64,000 nt of DNA from Candidatus Euphemobacter frigidus (lineage in GTDB: Bacteria; Auribacterota; Erginobacteria; Erginobacterales; Erginobacteraceae): the NCBI GenBank assembly GCA_030765805.1, contig JAVCDH010000003.1, positions 1 through 64,000 on the forward strand, read 5' to 3'. Each line of letters starts with the position of its first letter. The stretch's first letter is position 1. Position numbers and translations under genes: made by a program. Positions 7,539 through 16,319 of the stretch are shown in pieces. Under the pieces are notes generated by a model that was not told where the DNA came from, did not search any database, and saw nothing but the letters and a program-made list of their open reading frames with translations.

Positions 7539-8147
7539 TCAATCTCCTTTTAGCTTATCGATTTCTTCCTGAATTAACGCCGCTTTTTCCTGATAGTCCT
7601 CCTCCGTGATCTCTCCCATCTCCCGGAGCATCTTGAGCTCAAGCAGTCCCTGCTCTAAAACGGCCCGGGGCTCTATATCTTCCTCGGCCCGGGAGTGAAT
7701 CGCCGCGGTAAGCCCTTTGATCATCTCTACCGGCTGGTAGGGGGCCGTTAATACTTTCCCCAGGAATTTGAACAGACCTATATCGGTGGGGCGATCCAGC
7801 TTTCGCTTTTCCGCGCCCGGGTAGATGTCCGTTCCCCATTTCCGGTCCGGCATTATTCCCCATTTCCTGGGTATGGTAATGCCGGGCTTAGCGCTTACTT
7901 GAGGAAACGAACTGGTAATTAATGGGATTTCCTTGCTGACCAGGGGAATCATGCTGGCCGCCGGAGGCATGGCCCGGCTGACAGAGGGGAGGCGGCCGGC
8001 GGTGAAGGGGATAAGCCTTCTTTGCGGCTTCTCTTCTTCCCTGTCGGGAGGATTTCCGGCAACGGGCTTTCCCTCGCCTTTATCGCTATTTTTAATTTTC
8101 TTTGGCCCGGGCTTTTTGGCCGATCTATCTTTCTTTTCGGGTTTCAT
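7539..8147 (-). CDS. GvpG-like protein with long disordered N-terminal extension
   Basis: A protein of 202 residues. The first roughly 60 are Lys/Pro/Gly-rich and look disordered. Residues 60-115 hold short repeated hydrophobic elements (MPPAASMIPLV, KEIPLITSSFP). Residues 123-202 are GvpG-like: LFKFLGKVLTAPYQPVEMIK, then LLELKMLREMGEITEEDYQE. The helix-rich ending matches the gvpG at 10772-11074 (LLNLQMRFEMGEIEEEEYN). GvpG acts with GvpF in accessory complexes. AAGGAG lies before the ATG, overlapping the ArsA stop region. The extension is unusual for the family (about 80 residues normally). Confidence 0.72.
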   Translation of the reverse strand: MKPEKKDRSAKKPGPKKIKNSDKGEGKPVAGNPPDREEEKPQRRLIPFTAGRLPSVSRAMPPAASMIPLVSKEIPLITSSFPQVSAKPGITIPRKWGIMPDRKWGTDIYPGAEKRKLDRPTDIGLFKFLGKVLTAPYQPVEMIKGLTAAIHSRAEEDIEPRAVLEQGLLELKMLREMGEITEEDYQEKAALIQEEIDKLKGD

Positions 8148-8156
8148 GGTGTCTCC

Positions 8157-10115
8157 TTAGCCATATATCTTCCCGGCTAACTTCTTCAGGCGTCCCGGGC
8201 CCTTGACCTGATAGGGGAGAAGAGGGACCCGGCTGATTTCGTATTTACGGGTTCTCTCCCGGTTTATTTCCCGGATGACCGCGGTCTGTTCTTTTCTCCT
8301 GGATTCGCAGAAATTGCATCCGGTGGCCGGGAGGACCATGTTGATTATAATCCGGCGGCACGGTATCTCGAGCCGGTTGAAGCTCTCGAGCAGGTCGTCC
8401 ATCTCATCTTTGCCCATAACTTCCGGGATCGAGATGACCACGAACCGGCAGCGGGCCGGGTCCATTAGAATCTCCTGCAGCTTTCTCACCTTCCGGGAGA
8501 GCTCAATCATCTCCTCCGCCACCCGAGACAATCTCACCACCTCTTTATACTTGATCAGCAATTTAAAGATCGTGTTCAGCCACTCCCGGGCCACCCGCGG
8601 CATCTCCAGGAAACGCAGCATGTGACCGGTAGCCGCATTATCCAGAACGTATAAGTCGAATTTACCTTCATCAATAAAATCCACCACCCGGGTCAAGGCC
8701 ATTATCTCGTCCAACCCCGGAGGAGTGAGGGATATAAGTCCCTCGAAAACTTCCCGGTCAAACTTAATATCCACGCCCTGATTAAAAAAACCGGTGAACG
8801 CTTCATTTATTTCTTTCCGGTAGGTCTTTTTATAATCCTCAAACAGCTTTGGCGCGTCCATCTCCAGGCCATAGAGATTATCGGTCTCTCCCAGCCGGGT
8901 TATGCTGTCCCCGACCGGCAGGCCGAAGCTGTCGGAGAGAGAGTGAGCGGGGTCGGTGGAGAAGATCAGAACCTTCCGGGAGGGATATCTCGCGGCGATG
9001 GTAAGGGCGGTAGCCGAAGCTATGGATGTTTTCCCCACGCCGCCTTTCCCGCCGAATACATATAATAAAATATCATCCTCGATTAAATCGGAAGGACTGC
9101 GCTTGAAACCGTTAACACCGGCGAGCCGGGACTTGAAATTAAATAATTTCTTCCCCGCCGGCAGGTAAGGGGTTTTTCCCTCGAACAGAACTTCGGCATA
9201 CTCCTTTAGACGCTCCAATCCCCGGATTTGATAGGGGAAGGCGGGGACCCGGAAAAGTTCGTAGTCAGCGAATTTTCGATCGATACGGTTTAACTCTTTC
9301 TTCTGTTCCTTTTCTTCCCGGGAACAGAAAGGACATTGATTTCGGCTGCTATTAATTTTATTTATAATAATAGACTTCACCGGAATCCCGTACCCCTTCA
9401 ATGATCTCAGCAGCCTTTCCGTTTCTTCAATAGCCAGCGAGTGGGGGATGGTGACCGGTATGAACTCCGTTAAATCGCGGTTTTTCAATAAACCCCTCAC
9501 CCGTTTAACATCTTTTGCCATCATTTCCAAAAATTCATCGGTGTCGTCCTTTCGATACCGGCCGGTAAAATGCCGGGCTAAAAACCGGTGCTTGGCCTGC
9601 ATCAGATTAAGAACCTTGATCCATTTTTTCATCTGGGCCGGGAGACCTAAAAGCCGGATGGCATGCCCGGTCGGAGCCGTGTCCAGAATAACCAGGTCAA
9701 ATTCTTCCTCCTTCAATATGTTCGCTATTTTTATTACCGCCATGACCTCGTCCAGTCCCGGGATGGAAAGAGAAAAAAAGTTCTCAATATCCCGCCGGTC
9801 GAAGTAGGTCCCCCGCTCGGCAATCTTTTTCAGGACGGAGCCGTATTTTTTCTTAAAATCTATGGCGTCTTCTTCCGCCTCAATCTCCAGGGCGCTGAGG
9901 TTATCGACGTCTCCTATCCGGGTGATGGTATTGCCGACGGCGCGCTCGAAACTGTCGCCAACGGAATGGGCGGGATCGCAGGATACAATCAGTATCTTTT
10001 TACCGGGATGGGCCCGGGCTAAATAAAGCCCGGCCGCGCAGGCAGAAGTGGTCTTCCCGCATCCTCCCTTCCCGCCAAAGATTATCAGGGACCGATCTTC
10101 GATATTCCGAAACAT
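8157..10115 (-). CDS. Tandem ArsA/Get3-family ATPase
   Basis: A 652-residue protein built of two homologous ArsA/Get3 halves. The first P-loop is GGKGGCGKTT (residues 14-23) and the second GGKGGVGKTS (about 355-364). Both halves carry the DPAHS switch I (STDPAHS, SCDPAHS), a DTAPTGH or DNAATGH switch II, and a CxxC pair (CPFC near 261, CNFC near 610) like the zinc-binding pair of Get3. Get3 targets tail-anchored membrane proteins and shields hydrophobic helices, while ArsA drives arsenite export. No arsenic genes are present, and the gene sits between gvpO and the GvpG-like gene. I infer shielding or delivery of hydrophobic gas-vesicle subunits. Confidence 0.85.
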   Translation of the reverse strand: MFRNIEDRSLIIFGGKGGCGKTTSACAAGLYLARAHPGKKILIVSCDPAHSVGDSFERAVGNTITRIGDVDNLSALEIEAEEDAIDFKKKYGSVLKKIAERGTYFDRRDIENFFSLSIPGLDEVMAVIKIANILKEEEFDLVILDTAPTGHAIRLLGLPAQMKKWIKVLNLMQAKHRFLARHFTGRYRKDDTDEFLEMMAKDVKRVRGLLKNRDLTEFIPVTIPHSLAIEETERLLRSLKGYGIPVKSIIINKINSSRNQCPFCSREEKEQKKELNRIDRKFADYELFRVPAFPYQIRGLERLKEYAEVLFEGKTPYLPAGKKLFNFKSRLAGVNGFKRSPSDLIEDDILLYVFGGKGGVGKTSIASATALTIAARYPSRKVLIFSTDPAHSLSDSFGLPVGDSITRLGETDNLYGLEMDAPKLFEDYKKTYRKEINEAFTGFFNQGVDIKFDREVFEGLISLTPPGLDEIMALTRVVDFIDEGKFDLYVLDNAATGHMLRFLEMPRVAREWLNTIFKLLIKYKEVVRLSRVAEEMIELSRKVRKLQEILMDPARCRFVVISIPEVMGKDEMDDLLESFNRLEIPCRRIIINMVLPATGCNFCESRRKEQTAVIREINRERTRKYEISRVPLLPYQVKGPGRLKKLAGKIYG

Positions 10116-10195
10116 TCCTGGGGCTCGTTTCCGTGGCGCCGACTTTCATTGTTTGCCGGGCAGTTTATCAGGCGCCGGCAACCGGTACCGGTTCT

Positions 10196-10465
10196 TTAAT
10201 CCATTTCGCCGCCGGCGGTGTCCACTCTCTTCCTCAGTCCTGTCCGGTCAAACCCGAGAATGTCGCCCTCATTATTAAGGACCACCTCGTAAATGGCCAG
10301 GATGTCCATCTGGTCGGGGATGGAATGTTTCTCCACCATCTCCAGGGCAACCACCCAGCCCCTCTCTTCCTTGACCGCCCCGACGGTGGTGGAAAGCTCC
10401 AGCCCCGTGATCGCGCTAAGTTCCTCCCGGGCCTTCTCGATAATCTGTGACATTGACTTAGCCAT
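10196..10465 (-). CDS. gvpO: Gas-vesicle protein GvpO
   Basis: An 89-residue GvpO homologue. The core is ITGLELSTTVGAVKEERGW, followed by ALEMVEKHSIPDQMDILAIY and EVVLNNEGDILGFDRT, matching the family pattern GW-x-(V/A)-x-x-E-...-(I/L)P-...-D-x-L-x-x-Y-E-V. GvpO is needed for vesicle formation in haloarchaea and appears in many bacterial clusters. I chose the ATG at 10465 because AAAGGAGGAAG precedes it; a longer frame from 10660 runs antisense through another gene. The protein at 17970-19091 carries two related segments. Confidence 0.85.
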   Translation of the reverse strand: MAKSMSQIIEKAREELSAITGLELSTTVGAVKEERGWVVALEMVEKHSIPDQMDILAIYEVVLNNEGDILGFDRTGLRKRVDTAGGEMD

Positions 10466-10517
10466 CTCTCTTCCTCCTTTTTTAGAATTTTCCTTCGGGA
10501 AAATTCGTTTGAACATA

Positions 10518-10712
10518 TTACTTAAGTTGTCGGTTTTTAACTTTGGCCCCGCAGGAGGGGCAGAAAGAATAGTGATACATGAATCGCCAGGTTTCCCCGC
10601 ACTCCAGGCATTCAATAAGCAGAGGTTCACCACATTCGGAGCAAAAATTCTTGCCTCCACTGGTTGCCGAACCGCATTTAGGACACCTGAAAGCGCCCAG
10701 GCTTTTTTGCAT
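10518..10712 (-). CDS. Small double zinc-ribbon protein
   Basis: A 64-residue protein with four CxxC pairs: CPKCGS, CSECGE, CLECGE and CPSCGA. They form two zinc-ribbon knuckles with little else. Such double ribbons usually mediate protein or nucleic-acid contacts. It lies between gvpG and gvpO and is probably co-transcribed. The knuckles are similar in style to the ribbons ending the two GvpA/J-like proteins of this cluster. No specific function can be read. Confidence 0.75.
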   Translation of the reverse strand: MQKSLGAFRCPKCGSATSGGKNFCSECGEPLLIECLECGETWRFMYHYSFCPSCGAKVKNRQLK

Positions 10713-10771
10713 TTCTATTGCCTCCTTTCTATTAAAATTTTCCTTCGAGAAATTTTAATAACGTTCAAGCT

Positions 10772-11074
10772 TCACTTGCGGCCTTCTTCGTATTTCCGGA
10801 TGGCCTCCAGTCTTTCCAGGAGCCCGGTCTCTTCCCGGTTGTACTCTTCCTCCTCTATCTCCCCCATCTCGAAGCGCATCTGAAGGTTCAGCAATTCCTC
10901 ATGCACTTTGGATTTATCGGTTATCTCGGTATCGGCCATATCTTTTAATTTATTGCCGATCCAGACCACCCCTTTTACCGGAATCAAAAAGGGAAACACA
11001 ATGTCAAGCAATCCAAATCCGGGGCCCGGACTTTCCTGACTTTCCCGGGGCCTATCAGGGTATGATTTTTTCAT
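10772..11074 (-). CDS. gvpG: Gas-vesicle protein GvpG
   Basis: A 100-residue GvpG. After a short polar leader it has the family core: GLLDIVFPFLIPVKGVVWIG, then NKLKDMADTEITDKSKVHEE and a C-terminal helix LQMRFEMGEIEEEEYNREE. GvpG is a small helical accessory protein that interacts with GvpF/L. Its ATG abuts the stop of the gvpF homologue at 11075, consistent with translational coupling. Confidence 0.9.
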   Translation of the reverse strand: MKKSYPDRPRESQESPGPGFGLLDIVFPFLIPVKGVVWIGNKLKDMADTEITDKSKVHEELLNLQMRFEMGEIEEEEYNREETGLLERLEAIRKYEEGRK

Positions 11075-11854
11075 TCATTCCTCATCAAGGGTTATTACTA
11101 ATTCCACAAAATTAATCGGCGGGACCGGTCCGATATACTTGAATTTTGTTCGCCCATTATATTCCGTTGCCAGTTTATCCATCAATCCGTCGAACTCTCC
11201 CGCCCGGGTTTTATCCACCAGGAAGGCCAGGTTGGTTATCATGGCATCGCCGAAGACCTTGTTGCCGCGCCATTCAACGCTGGTTCGCTTAAAAATGCCC
11301 AGTATGTTTTTCTCTTCCTTCGCTTTCTTCCGTTCCAGCGCTTCTTTTACCAGCTCTCCCAGTGTTGCCCTCTGCGGGATCGATTGAACTGACTGGTGTG
11401 AAATCAACTTCTGCCGCAGTCTCCTGATCTCGGTATTTTCATCCACAATCTCCCGGAAGATCGACTCCATGTCGGTCCAGATGGCCTTGAGGCCCAATTC
11501 CATCTTGTTGTCCATCTTGAGCGATAAATCTTTCAGCTCTTCATATCTTGTTTTAAGCACTTCCTCTCTTATTCTGTCATCGGGAGCAACATTCTCTTTG
11601 CCGCCGGCGATTGTGCCGAACCTGACCGGCAAGACGGTAAAATCATCCATCAACTCTTCCAGGACCTTCTGGTGAGCCATGGTGTTGGCCCGGGAGATGG
11701 GGTACTTGATGATCGGGGAGACGCTGATTACCGCCGCTATATCCCGATGAGAAATACTGTAAACATCGTCTCCCCGCTCGCCGATCGCCGGCGAGTCAAA
11801 CTTCCTCTCTTCCCTGTCCCCGATTATGCAGTAAATGTATCTCCCTTCTTCCAT
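11075..11854 (-). CDS. gvpF: GvpF/GvpL family gas-vesicle protein
   Basis: A 259-residue GvpF/L homologue beginning EEGRYIYCIIGD, with VYSISHRDIAAVISVSPIIK, the active-fold segment LEELMDDFTVLPVRFGTIAG and the C-terminal KFKYIGPVPPINFVELVI. I chose the ATG at 11854 because family members start just before the (Y/L)YC signature. An earlier ATG at 11908 would overlap the previous gene. It is most similar to the neighbour at 11890-12651, so the two are probably tandem duplicates. Confidence 0.92.
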   Translation of the reverse strand: MEEGRYIYCIIGDREERKFDSPAIGERGDDVYSISHRDIAAVISVSPIIKYPISRANTMAHQKVLEELMDDFTVLPVRFGTIAGGKENVAPDDRIREEVLKTRYEELKDLSLKMDNKMELGLKAIWTDMESIFREIVDENTEIRRLRQKLISHQSVQSIPQRATLGELVKEALERKKAKEEKNILGIFKRTSVEWRGNKVFGDAMITNLAFLVDKTRAGEFDGLMDKLATEYNGRTKFKYIGPVPPINFVELVITLDEE

Positions 11855-11889
11855 CTCTCGCCTTGCGGGTTGCCAATTCACTCTTCCGG

Positions 11890-12651
11890 TTATTGTTCCT
11901 GCCCCCATTTTATAACCAGTTCCGCGAAATTGAACGGGGCCACCGGGCCGACATACTTGAACTTCAGCCTGTCCTCATATTTTCGGCTTAATTCTTCTAC
12001 CAGGTCGTCAAATTCAATCTCGTGGGCCTTGTCCACCAGGAAGGCGCAGTTCAGTACCATGTTTTCACCCGCGATCTTGTTAACGCGAAGGTCAACGCAA
12101 CGGGGTCGCAACGCGTCTAAAATCTCTTCCGCCTCGGCTTCTCTTTTCTGCTCCAGGGCCTGCTTGACCTCCTTCCCCAGGTTCACCTTCTCATTCACAG
12201 CTGGAGGAGAGGACTTTCCGGCCATTTTCTTCTTCAGGCTTGTTATCCGGGGATCGGTCTCCCCGATCTCCCGGAAAATACCGCTCAGGTCAAGCCAGAA
12301 GACCTTCAGCCCCAGTTCCACTTTATTGTCCATGTCTCTCAATAAGTTTTTTAATTCATGGTACCGCTTCATCAGGAGGCTCCTGATCTCTTCCGCGCCG
12401 GCGGCGATAGTGCAGAACCGGAAGGGAAGGACATCGTATTCCTTCATTACCTCTTCCAGCACCTTTTCCTGGGCGATCAGGTTGTCCCGGCTGATCACGT
12501 ATTTGGTCATCGGGGTCGGGCTGATCACGCAGGCCAGATCACGGAAGCAGAGGGTATGCACCTCGTCCCCCCGGCCGCCGATCCCGATCGGCCCGAAATT
12601 CCTCTCATTGGATTCGTTGATCACGCAGTAAAGATATTTTCCCTCATCCAT
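11890..12651 (-). CDS. gvpF: GvpF/GvpL family gas-vesicle protein
   Basis: A 253-residue homologue with MDEGKYLYCVINESNE at the start, the central EVMKEYDVLPFRFCTIAAGA and the end FKYVGPVAPFNFAELVIKW. It shares the order of elements and close wording with the following gene (11075-11854). Paralogous GvpF/L proteins in other systems bind GvpA or GvpG at different steps, so the two copies may not be redundant. It is preceded by a 187-nt gap containing a dispersed palindrome. Confidence 0.92.
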   Translation of the reverse strand: MDEGKYLYCVINESNERNFGPIGIGGRGDEVHTLCFRDLACVISPTPMTKYVISRDNLIAQEKVLEEVMKEYDVLPFRFCTIAAGAEEIRSLLMKRYHELKNLLRDMDNKVELGLKVFWLDLSGIFREIGETDPRITSLKKKMAGKSSPPAVNEKVNLGKEVKQALEQKREAEAEEILDALRPRCVDLRVNKIAGENMVLNCAFLVDKAHEIEFDDLVEELSRKYEDRLKFKYVGPVAPFNFAELVIKWGQEQ

Positions 12652-12758
12652 CCTGGAACCTCATGCTGGATTATTATTGCCTCTTAATTTAGGTTAAAAT
12701 CACTTTCCGGGTATTAATCCACGTATCAGCAAATTTATCGCATAGGAATTTTAATAAT

Positions 12759-12821
12759 TCTGTCGACCTAAAGGTCGACGGCTACGACATCTTCGTAGTC
12801 GCCCCGCCAGGGCGGGGCTAA
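12759..12821. repeat. Dispersed composite palindrome, copy 1
   Basis: Three adjacent palindromes: GTCGACCTAAAGGTCGAC (12762-12779), CTACGACATCTTCGTAG (12782-12798) and GCCCCGCCAGGGCGGGGC (12801-12818) followed by TAA. The same modules in similar order recur at 30025-30088 (inverted) and 53172-53236. Confidence 0.75.
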
Positions 12822-12838
12822 GTCCATTAACAGCCGGT

Positions 12839-13861
12839 TCAGGGCCGGACAATCTCAACGACAACAAGATCTTTTTGGTCCCCCGGGCCGAAAATTATCT
12901 CCTCCCCCCCACAGCAACTCGTCAGCAGCTTGTAAGCATCGGTTATCTCTTCAAATTTTTTCTCCAGGTGCGGATTATCCGGGTCCCGGTCCGGGTGTTC
13001 TTTTTGAGCTATCTCCCGGTAAGCCTCCTTGACGGCTTCCGCCGTGACATTATTCCCCAGCCTTAACAACTTCCCGGCTTCGTCCAGCCGCTCATACCCG
13101 ATTTTATTTAACCGGCAGGTGGCAAAGCTGTAAGGGGGGAGGGGACCCACGCACCGGAAGTTCACTTCTTGCTCGTACTCTTCGTCCAGTTCCTTTAAGG
13201 AGGCGTCGAAATCCGGTTCCTTGATCTTCTCCAGCAGAAAGGCGCAATTGACGATCATCTTGTCGTCCATCACCGGGTGTTTCTGGAAATCCACCGCGGA
13301 TTTCTTGAGAAAGTCAACGATCCGCTCCTCCTCTTTTGTCCTTCGTCTCTCCAGCGCTTCCTTGATCATTATCCCTATCTTTATCCGGTCCTGGAAACCC
13401 TGGGCGGGGGGCCCGGAGGCAATCAGCGTCTTGAATTCTTTTATTTCCCGGTCCTCTTCGCCGATCCGCCTGATGACGCCGTTCAGATCCACCCGGGTGA
13501 CCGCCACGTCCAGTTCTATCCTGCCCTCCATGGAAGCAAGCAGTTCTTCGAACCGCTGAAAGCCTTTTTTTAAAACTTCCCTCACCCCCTCGTCTCCGGA
13601 AACAGTCGTCCCGAACTTCATGGGGATGACGATTTGTTCGCTCATAATCTTCTCGATGGTCTGCTGGTGTCTTACCAGCAGGCGCCCCAGGGCTTCCTTC
13701 AGCATGGTATCGGGACTGGGGATTTGGGATTCGCTCACCACGCCGGCGATACCCCGGTAGGGAATTGTATAAACCTCCTCATCGGAAATAATCCCGCCGG
13801 GGCCGAAAGATTTTTTTTCGGCGCCTTTTATTATCCCGTAAAGGTATCTTTCTTTATCCAT
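12839..13861 (-). CDS. GvpF/GvpL protein fused to a C-terminal J domain
   Basis: A 340-residue fusion. Residues 1-250 are a complete GvpF/L protein (ERYLYGIIKGAEKK ... VIPMKFGTTVSGDEG ... FRCVGPLPPYSFATCRL). Residues about 258-312 are a DnaJ-type J domain: helix II VKEAYREIAQKE, the catalytic HPD tripeptide in KEHPDRDPDNP, and helix III LEKKFEEITDAYKLL. HPD is the residue set that stimulates Hsp70 ATPase. A Cys-Cys-Gly-Gly turn and a short beta tail end the protein. This would recruit the locus-encoded Hsp70 (1298-3043) directly to GvpF-bound GvpA, which is inference. The gene follows the Cdc48-like ATPase by 13 nt. Confidence 0.88.
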   Translation of the reverse strand: MDKERYLYGIIKGAEKKSFGPGGIISDEEVYTIPYRGIAGVVSESQIPSPDTMLKEALGRLLVRHQQTIEKIMSEQIVIPMKFGTTVSGDEGVREVLKKGFQRFEELLASMEGRIELDVAVTRVDLNGVIRRIGEEDREIKEFKTLIASGPPAQGFQDRIKIGIMIKEALERRRTKEEERIVDFLKKSAVDFQKHPVMDDKMIVNCAFLLEKIKEPDFDASLKELDEEYEQEVNFRCVGPLPPYSFATCRLNKIGYERLDEAGKLLRLGNNVTAEAVKEAYREIAQKEHPDRDPDNPHLEKKFEEITDAYKLLTSCCGGEEIIFGPGDQKDLVVVEIVRP

Positions 13862-13874
13862 CTGCCACCCTTTC

Positions 13875-16028
13875 TCATAATTCCGGGATCCGTGTCTTCG
13901 CTTCCAGGATCGCCTCTTCGAAGTGTTTTCGCTTGATTGTGAATGTTTTGATTGATTTTTCGTCGGGCTGGCCTTTCACTTTCGTCAAAAATTCCCTTAT
14001 GGCCATCATGGAAGCCCTCTTGACGACGGCCGCGATGTCCGCCCCGGTATATCGATCGGTTTTCCCGGCCAGCGCCGCGAGATCAACGCCCTTAGCCAGC
14101 GGCTTGCCCTCCATGTGGATTTTAAATATCTCCAGGCGGGCGGCCCGATCCGGGACGGGAAATTCTAAAATCAGATCAAACCGGCCCGGTCGGAGTATCG
14201 CCGGGTCCAGCATGTCGGCCCGGTTGGTCGCGCCGATGACAACCACGCCCTTCAGCTCTTCTATGCCGTCCATTTCAGTGAGGAACTGGCTGATGACCCG
14301 CTCAGCGGTGTGGGCGGCATCCCCGCCTCCCCGGATCGGGATCAGGGCGTCGATCTCGTCAAAGAAGATGATGGTAGGGGCGGCCTGTTTGGCCTTTTTG
14401 AAGACCTCTCTTATCCCCCGCTCGCTTTCCCCTACGTATTTGCTCATCAGGGCCGGCCCTTTAACCGAGATAAAATTGACTTCGCTTTCGTTGGCCACCG
14501 CCTTGGCTACCAGGGTCTTGCCGGTTCCGGGAGTGCCGCGGAGCAGGATGCCCTTCGGGGGGGTAGTTTTTGATCGGGCAAAAAGTTCCGGGTATTTCAG
14601 CGGCCATTCTATGGTTTCCATGAGCCGGCTCTTTATATCTTCCAGACCCCCCACATCGTCCCATCCGACATCAGGCACCTCGATAAACACCTCCCGGATA
14701 GCCGAGGGCTCGATCTCCTTCAGCGCCTCCATGAAGTTATCCATGGTCACCTGGAGCTCCAGGAGGATCTCATAGGGTATCTCTGCCAGCTCGAAATCCA
14801 CCCGGGGGAATATCTTCCTCAAGGCCGACATGGCCGCCTCCCGGGCCAGGGCTTCCAGATCCGCCCCCACGAAACCGTGAGTGATCGCCGCCAGTTTCTC
14901 CAGGTCGACGTCCTCGGCCAGGGGCATGCCCCGGGTGTGAATCTGGATTATCTCGTACCTGCCGTTCTTGTCGGGGATGGGTATCGACAGCTCCCGGTCA
15001 AACCGGCCCGGCCTTCGCAGGGCCGGGTCCACCGTGTTGGGAATATTTGTGGCGCCGATCACGACGATCTGGCCCCGGGACTGCAACCCGTCCATCAGGG
15101 CCAGGAGCTGGGCCACCACCCGGCGCTCCACCTGCTTTTCCGCCCCCATCTCTTCCCTTTTGGGAGCGATCGACTCTATCTCGTCGAGGAATATAATGGC
15201 GGGAGCGTTGGCCTGGGCGTCGTTAAATATGCTTCGCAAGCGGCCCTCGCTCTCTCCGTAATATTTTCCCATGATCTCCGGCCCGCTGATGCTGGTGAAG
15301 TAGGCGTCGGTCTCGTTGGCCACCGCCCGGGCGATCAGGGTCTTGCCGCAGCCGGGGGGGCCGTGGAGGAAAATTCCTTTCGGAGCTTCGATCCCCAGCC
15401 GCTCGAAGACCTGGGGATACTTGAGGGGAAGCTCGATCAGCTCCCGGACCCGGTGGATCTGCTTGTCCAGACCGCCGATGTCCTCATAAGAGATCCGGAG
15501 GCCGCCCTTTCTTTCCGGAGACTCCTTCCCCTCCATTTTGATAGCCGTGGTGGACTGGATGAGAACCACTTCTTTTTTTGGAACCGTGTCCACCACCTTG
15601 AAGTCGCAGGATCGGGTTCCGAAGAGGTTGGCCCGGACCCGGTCCCCGGCCAGCAGGGGGAGTCCTTCCAGAAGCCGGCCGATGTACCGGGTGTCCCTTT
15701 CTCCCCGCAATCCGCTGATGGTAATGGGCGACAGGGTGATCTTTTCGGCGCCCCGGGAGGTGGTTTTTTCCACGGAGGCTTTTTCATCCAGGCCGACCTG
15801 GGCGTTCTCCCGGATGATCCCGTCGATCTGGACAATCCCCTTGTCCCGGTCCTCCCGGTAGGCGGGCATTATCTTGGCGGCGGTTTGACGCTTACCCTCG
15901 ATCCGGACGACATCACCGATCTCGCAGCCCAGTTTTTCGAGATCCGCGGGGTCGACCCGGGCTATGCCCCTTCCCACGTCGCGCGGCCTCGCCTCGGCCA
16001 CTTTCAATGTCAATTTGTCATTCGCCAT
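13875..16028 (-). CDS. Cdc48/VCP-like double AAA+ ATPase
   Basis: About 717 residues with the full Cdc48 layout: an N domain ([20 protein letters not shown], a double-psi-barrel start), a D1 AAA module with Walker A GPPGCGKT, Walker B IIFLDE and Arg finger RRPGRFDRE, and a D2 module with Walker A GTPGTGKT, Walker B IIFFDE and RPGRFDLI. D2 has the pore motif KYVGESE. Cdc48 homologues extract and unfold proteins. They are universal in archaea and sporadic in bacteria. The ATG at 16028 is preferred over an in-frame GTG at 16052. The gene lies in the gvp operon between the winged-helix gene and the GvpF-J fusion, so a role in remodelling vesicle subunits is inferred. Confidence 0.92.
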   Translation of the reverse strand: MANDKLTLKVAEARPRDVGRGIARVDPADLEKLGCEIGDVVRIEGKRQTAAKIMPAYREDRDKGIVQIDGIIRENAQVGLDEKASVEKTTSRGAEKITLSPITISGLRGERDTRYIGRLLEGLPLLAGDRVRANLFGTRSCDFKVVDTVPKKEVVLIQSTTAIKMEGKESPERKGGLRISYEDIGGLDKQIHRVRELIELPLKYPQVFERLGIEAPKGIFLHGPPGCGKTLIARAVANETDAYFTSISGPEIMGKYYGESEGRLRSIFNDAQANAPAIIFLDEIESIAPKREEMGAEKQVERRVVAQLLALMDGLQSRGQIVVIGATNIPNTVDPALRRPGRFDRELSIPIPDKNGRYEIIQIHTRGMPLAEDVDLEKLAAITHGFVGADLEALAREAAMSALRKIFPRVDFELAEIPYEILLELQVTMDNFMEALKEIEPSAIREVFIEVPDVGWDDVGGLEDIKSRLMETIEWPLKYPELFARSKTTPPKGILLRGTPGTGKTLVAKAVANESEVNFISVKGPALMSKYVGESERGIREVFKKAKQAAPTIIFFDEIDALIPIRGGGDAAHTAERVISQFLTEMDGIEELKGVVVIGATNRADMLDPAILRPGRFDLILEFPVPDRAARLEIFKIHMEGKPLAKGVDLAALAGKTDRYTGADIAAVVKRASMMAIREFLTKVKGQPDEKSIKTFTIKRKHFEEAILEAKTRIPEL

Positions 16029-16062
16029 AATTTTTTTCTCTCTATTATCCACGCTCTGTTTC

Positions 16063-16308
16063 TCAGCCCCCCCCCTTCAATATGGGTATCGGCCCCCTGG
16101 TTTTAACCGGGTTGATTGCTCTCTGAGCCTTGGGCGTGACCCGGTATTGGCCATCGCTTCCTACCACAAGATAATCGTCTTTAAGAAGCCCCGCGCAGAC
16201 CCTTGCCGCGTATTCAGCGGAGACCCCGATCCTTCGAGCTATTGACTCACTATCTGCCTCGCGCAGGTTTGTAACAACCTTTACGATCTGGAGCTCTATT
16301 CCTTTCAT
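16063..16308 (-). CDS. Small winged-helix-like protein, copy 3 of a local family
   Basis: An 81-residue protein that begins [19 protein letters not shown] and continues with [20 protein letters not shown] and a hairpin [12 protein letters not shown]. It is the closest relative of the protein at 6166-6402. Its last codons run through a C9 tract on the plus strand (16067-16075, giving Gly-Gly-Gly before the stop), so only the C-terminal end would change if that tract slipped. It lies between the TPR gene and the Cdc48-like gene, 11 nt after the TPR stop. Confidence 0.62.
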   Translation of the reverse strand: MKGIELQIVKVVTNLREADSESIARRIGVSAEYAARVCAGLLKDDYLVVGSDGQYRVTPKAQRAINPVKTRGPIPILKGGG

Positions 16309-16319
16309 CTTTAGCCTCT

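Noticed and set aside
8157-10115. Tandem ATPase considered as an arsenite pump
   Set aside because: No arsenic genes nearby, both CxxC pairs resemble Get3, and the context is entirely gas-vesicle.
11672-12631. 319-codon plus-strand frame across two gvpF genes
   Set aside because: Ser-rich antisense frame opposite two strongly conserved GvpF/L proteins.
16067-16075. C9 tract at the end of a winged-helix gene considered as a phase-variation site
   Set aside because: It lies in the last codons, so slippage would change only the tail; no sign of disrupted coding.
14877-16106. 409-codon plus-strand frame opposite the Cdc48-like gene
   Set aside because: It is antisense to a fully conserved AAA protein and its sequence is low-complexity Gly/Asp/Leu without family features; it reflects GC-rich codon bias.
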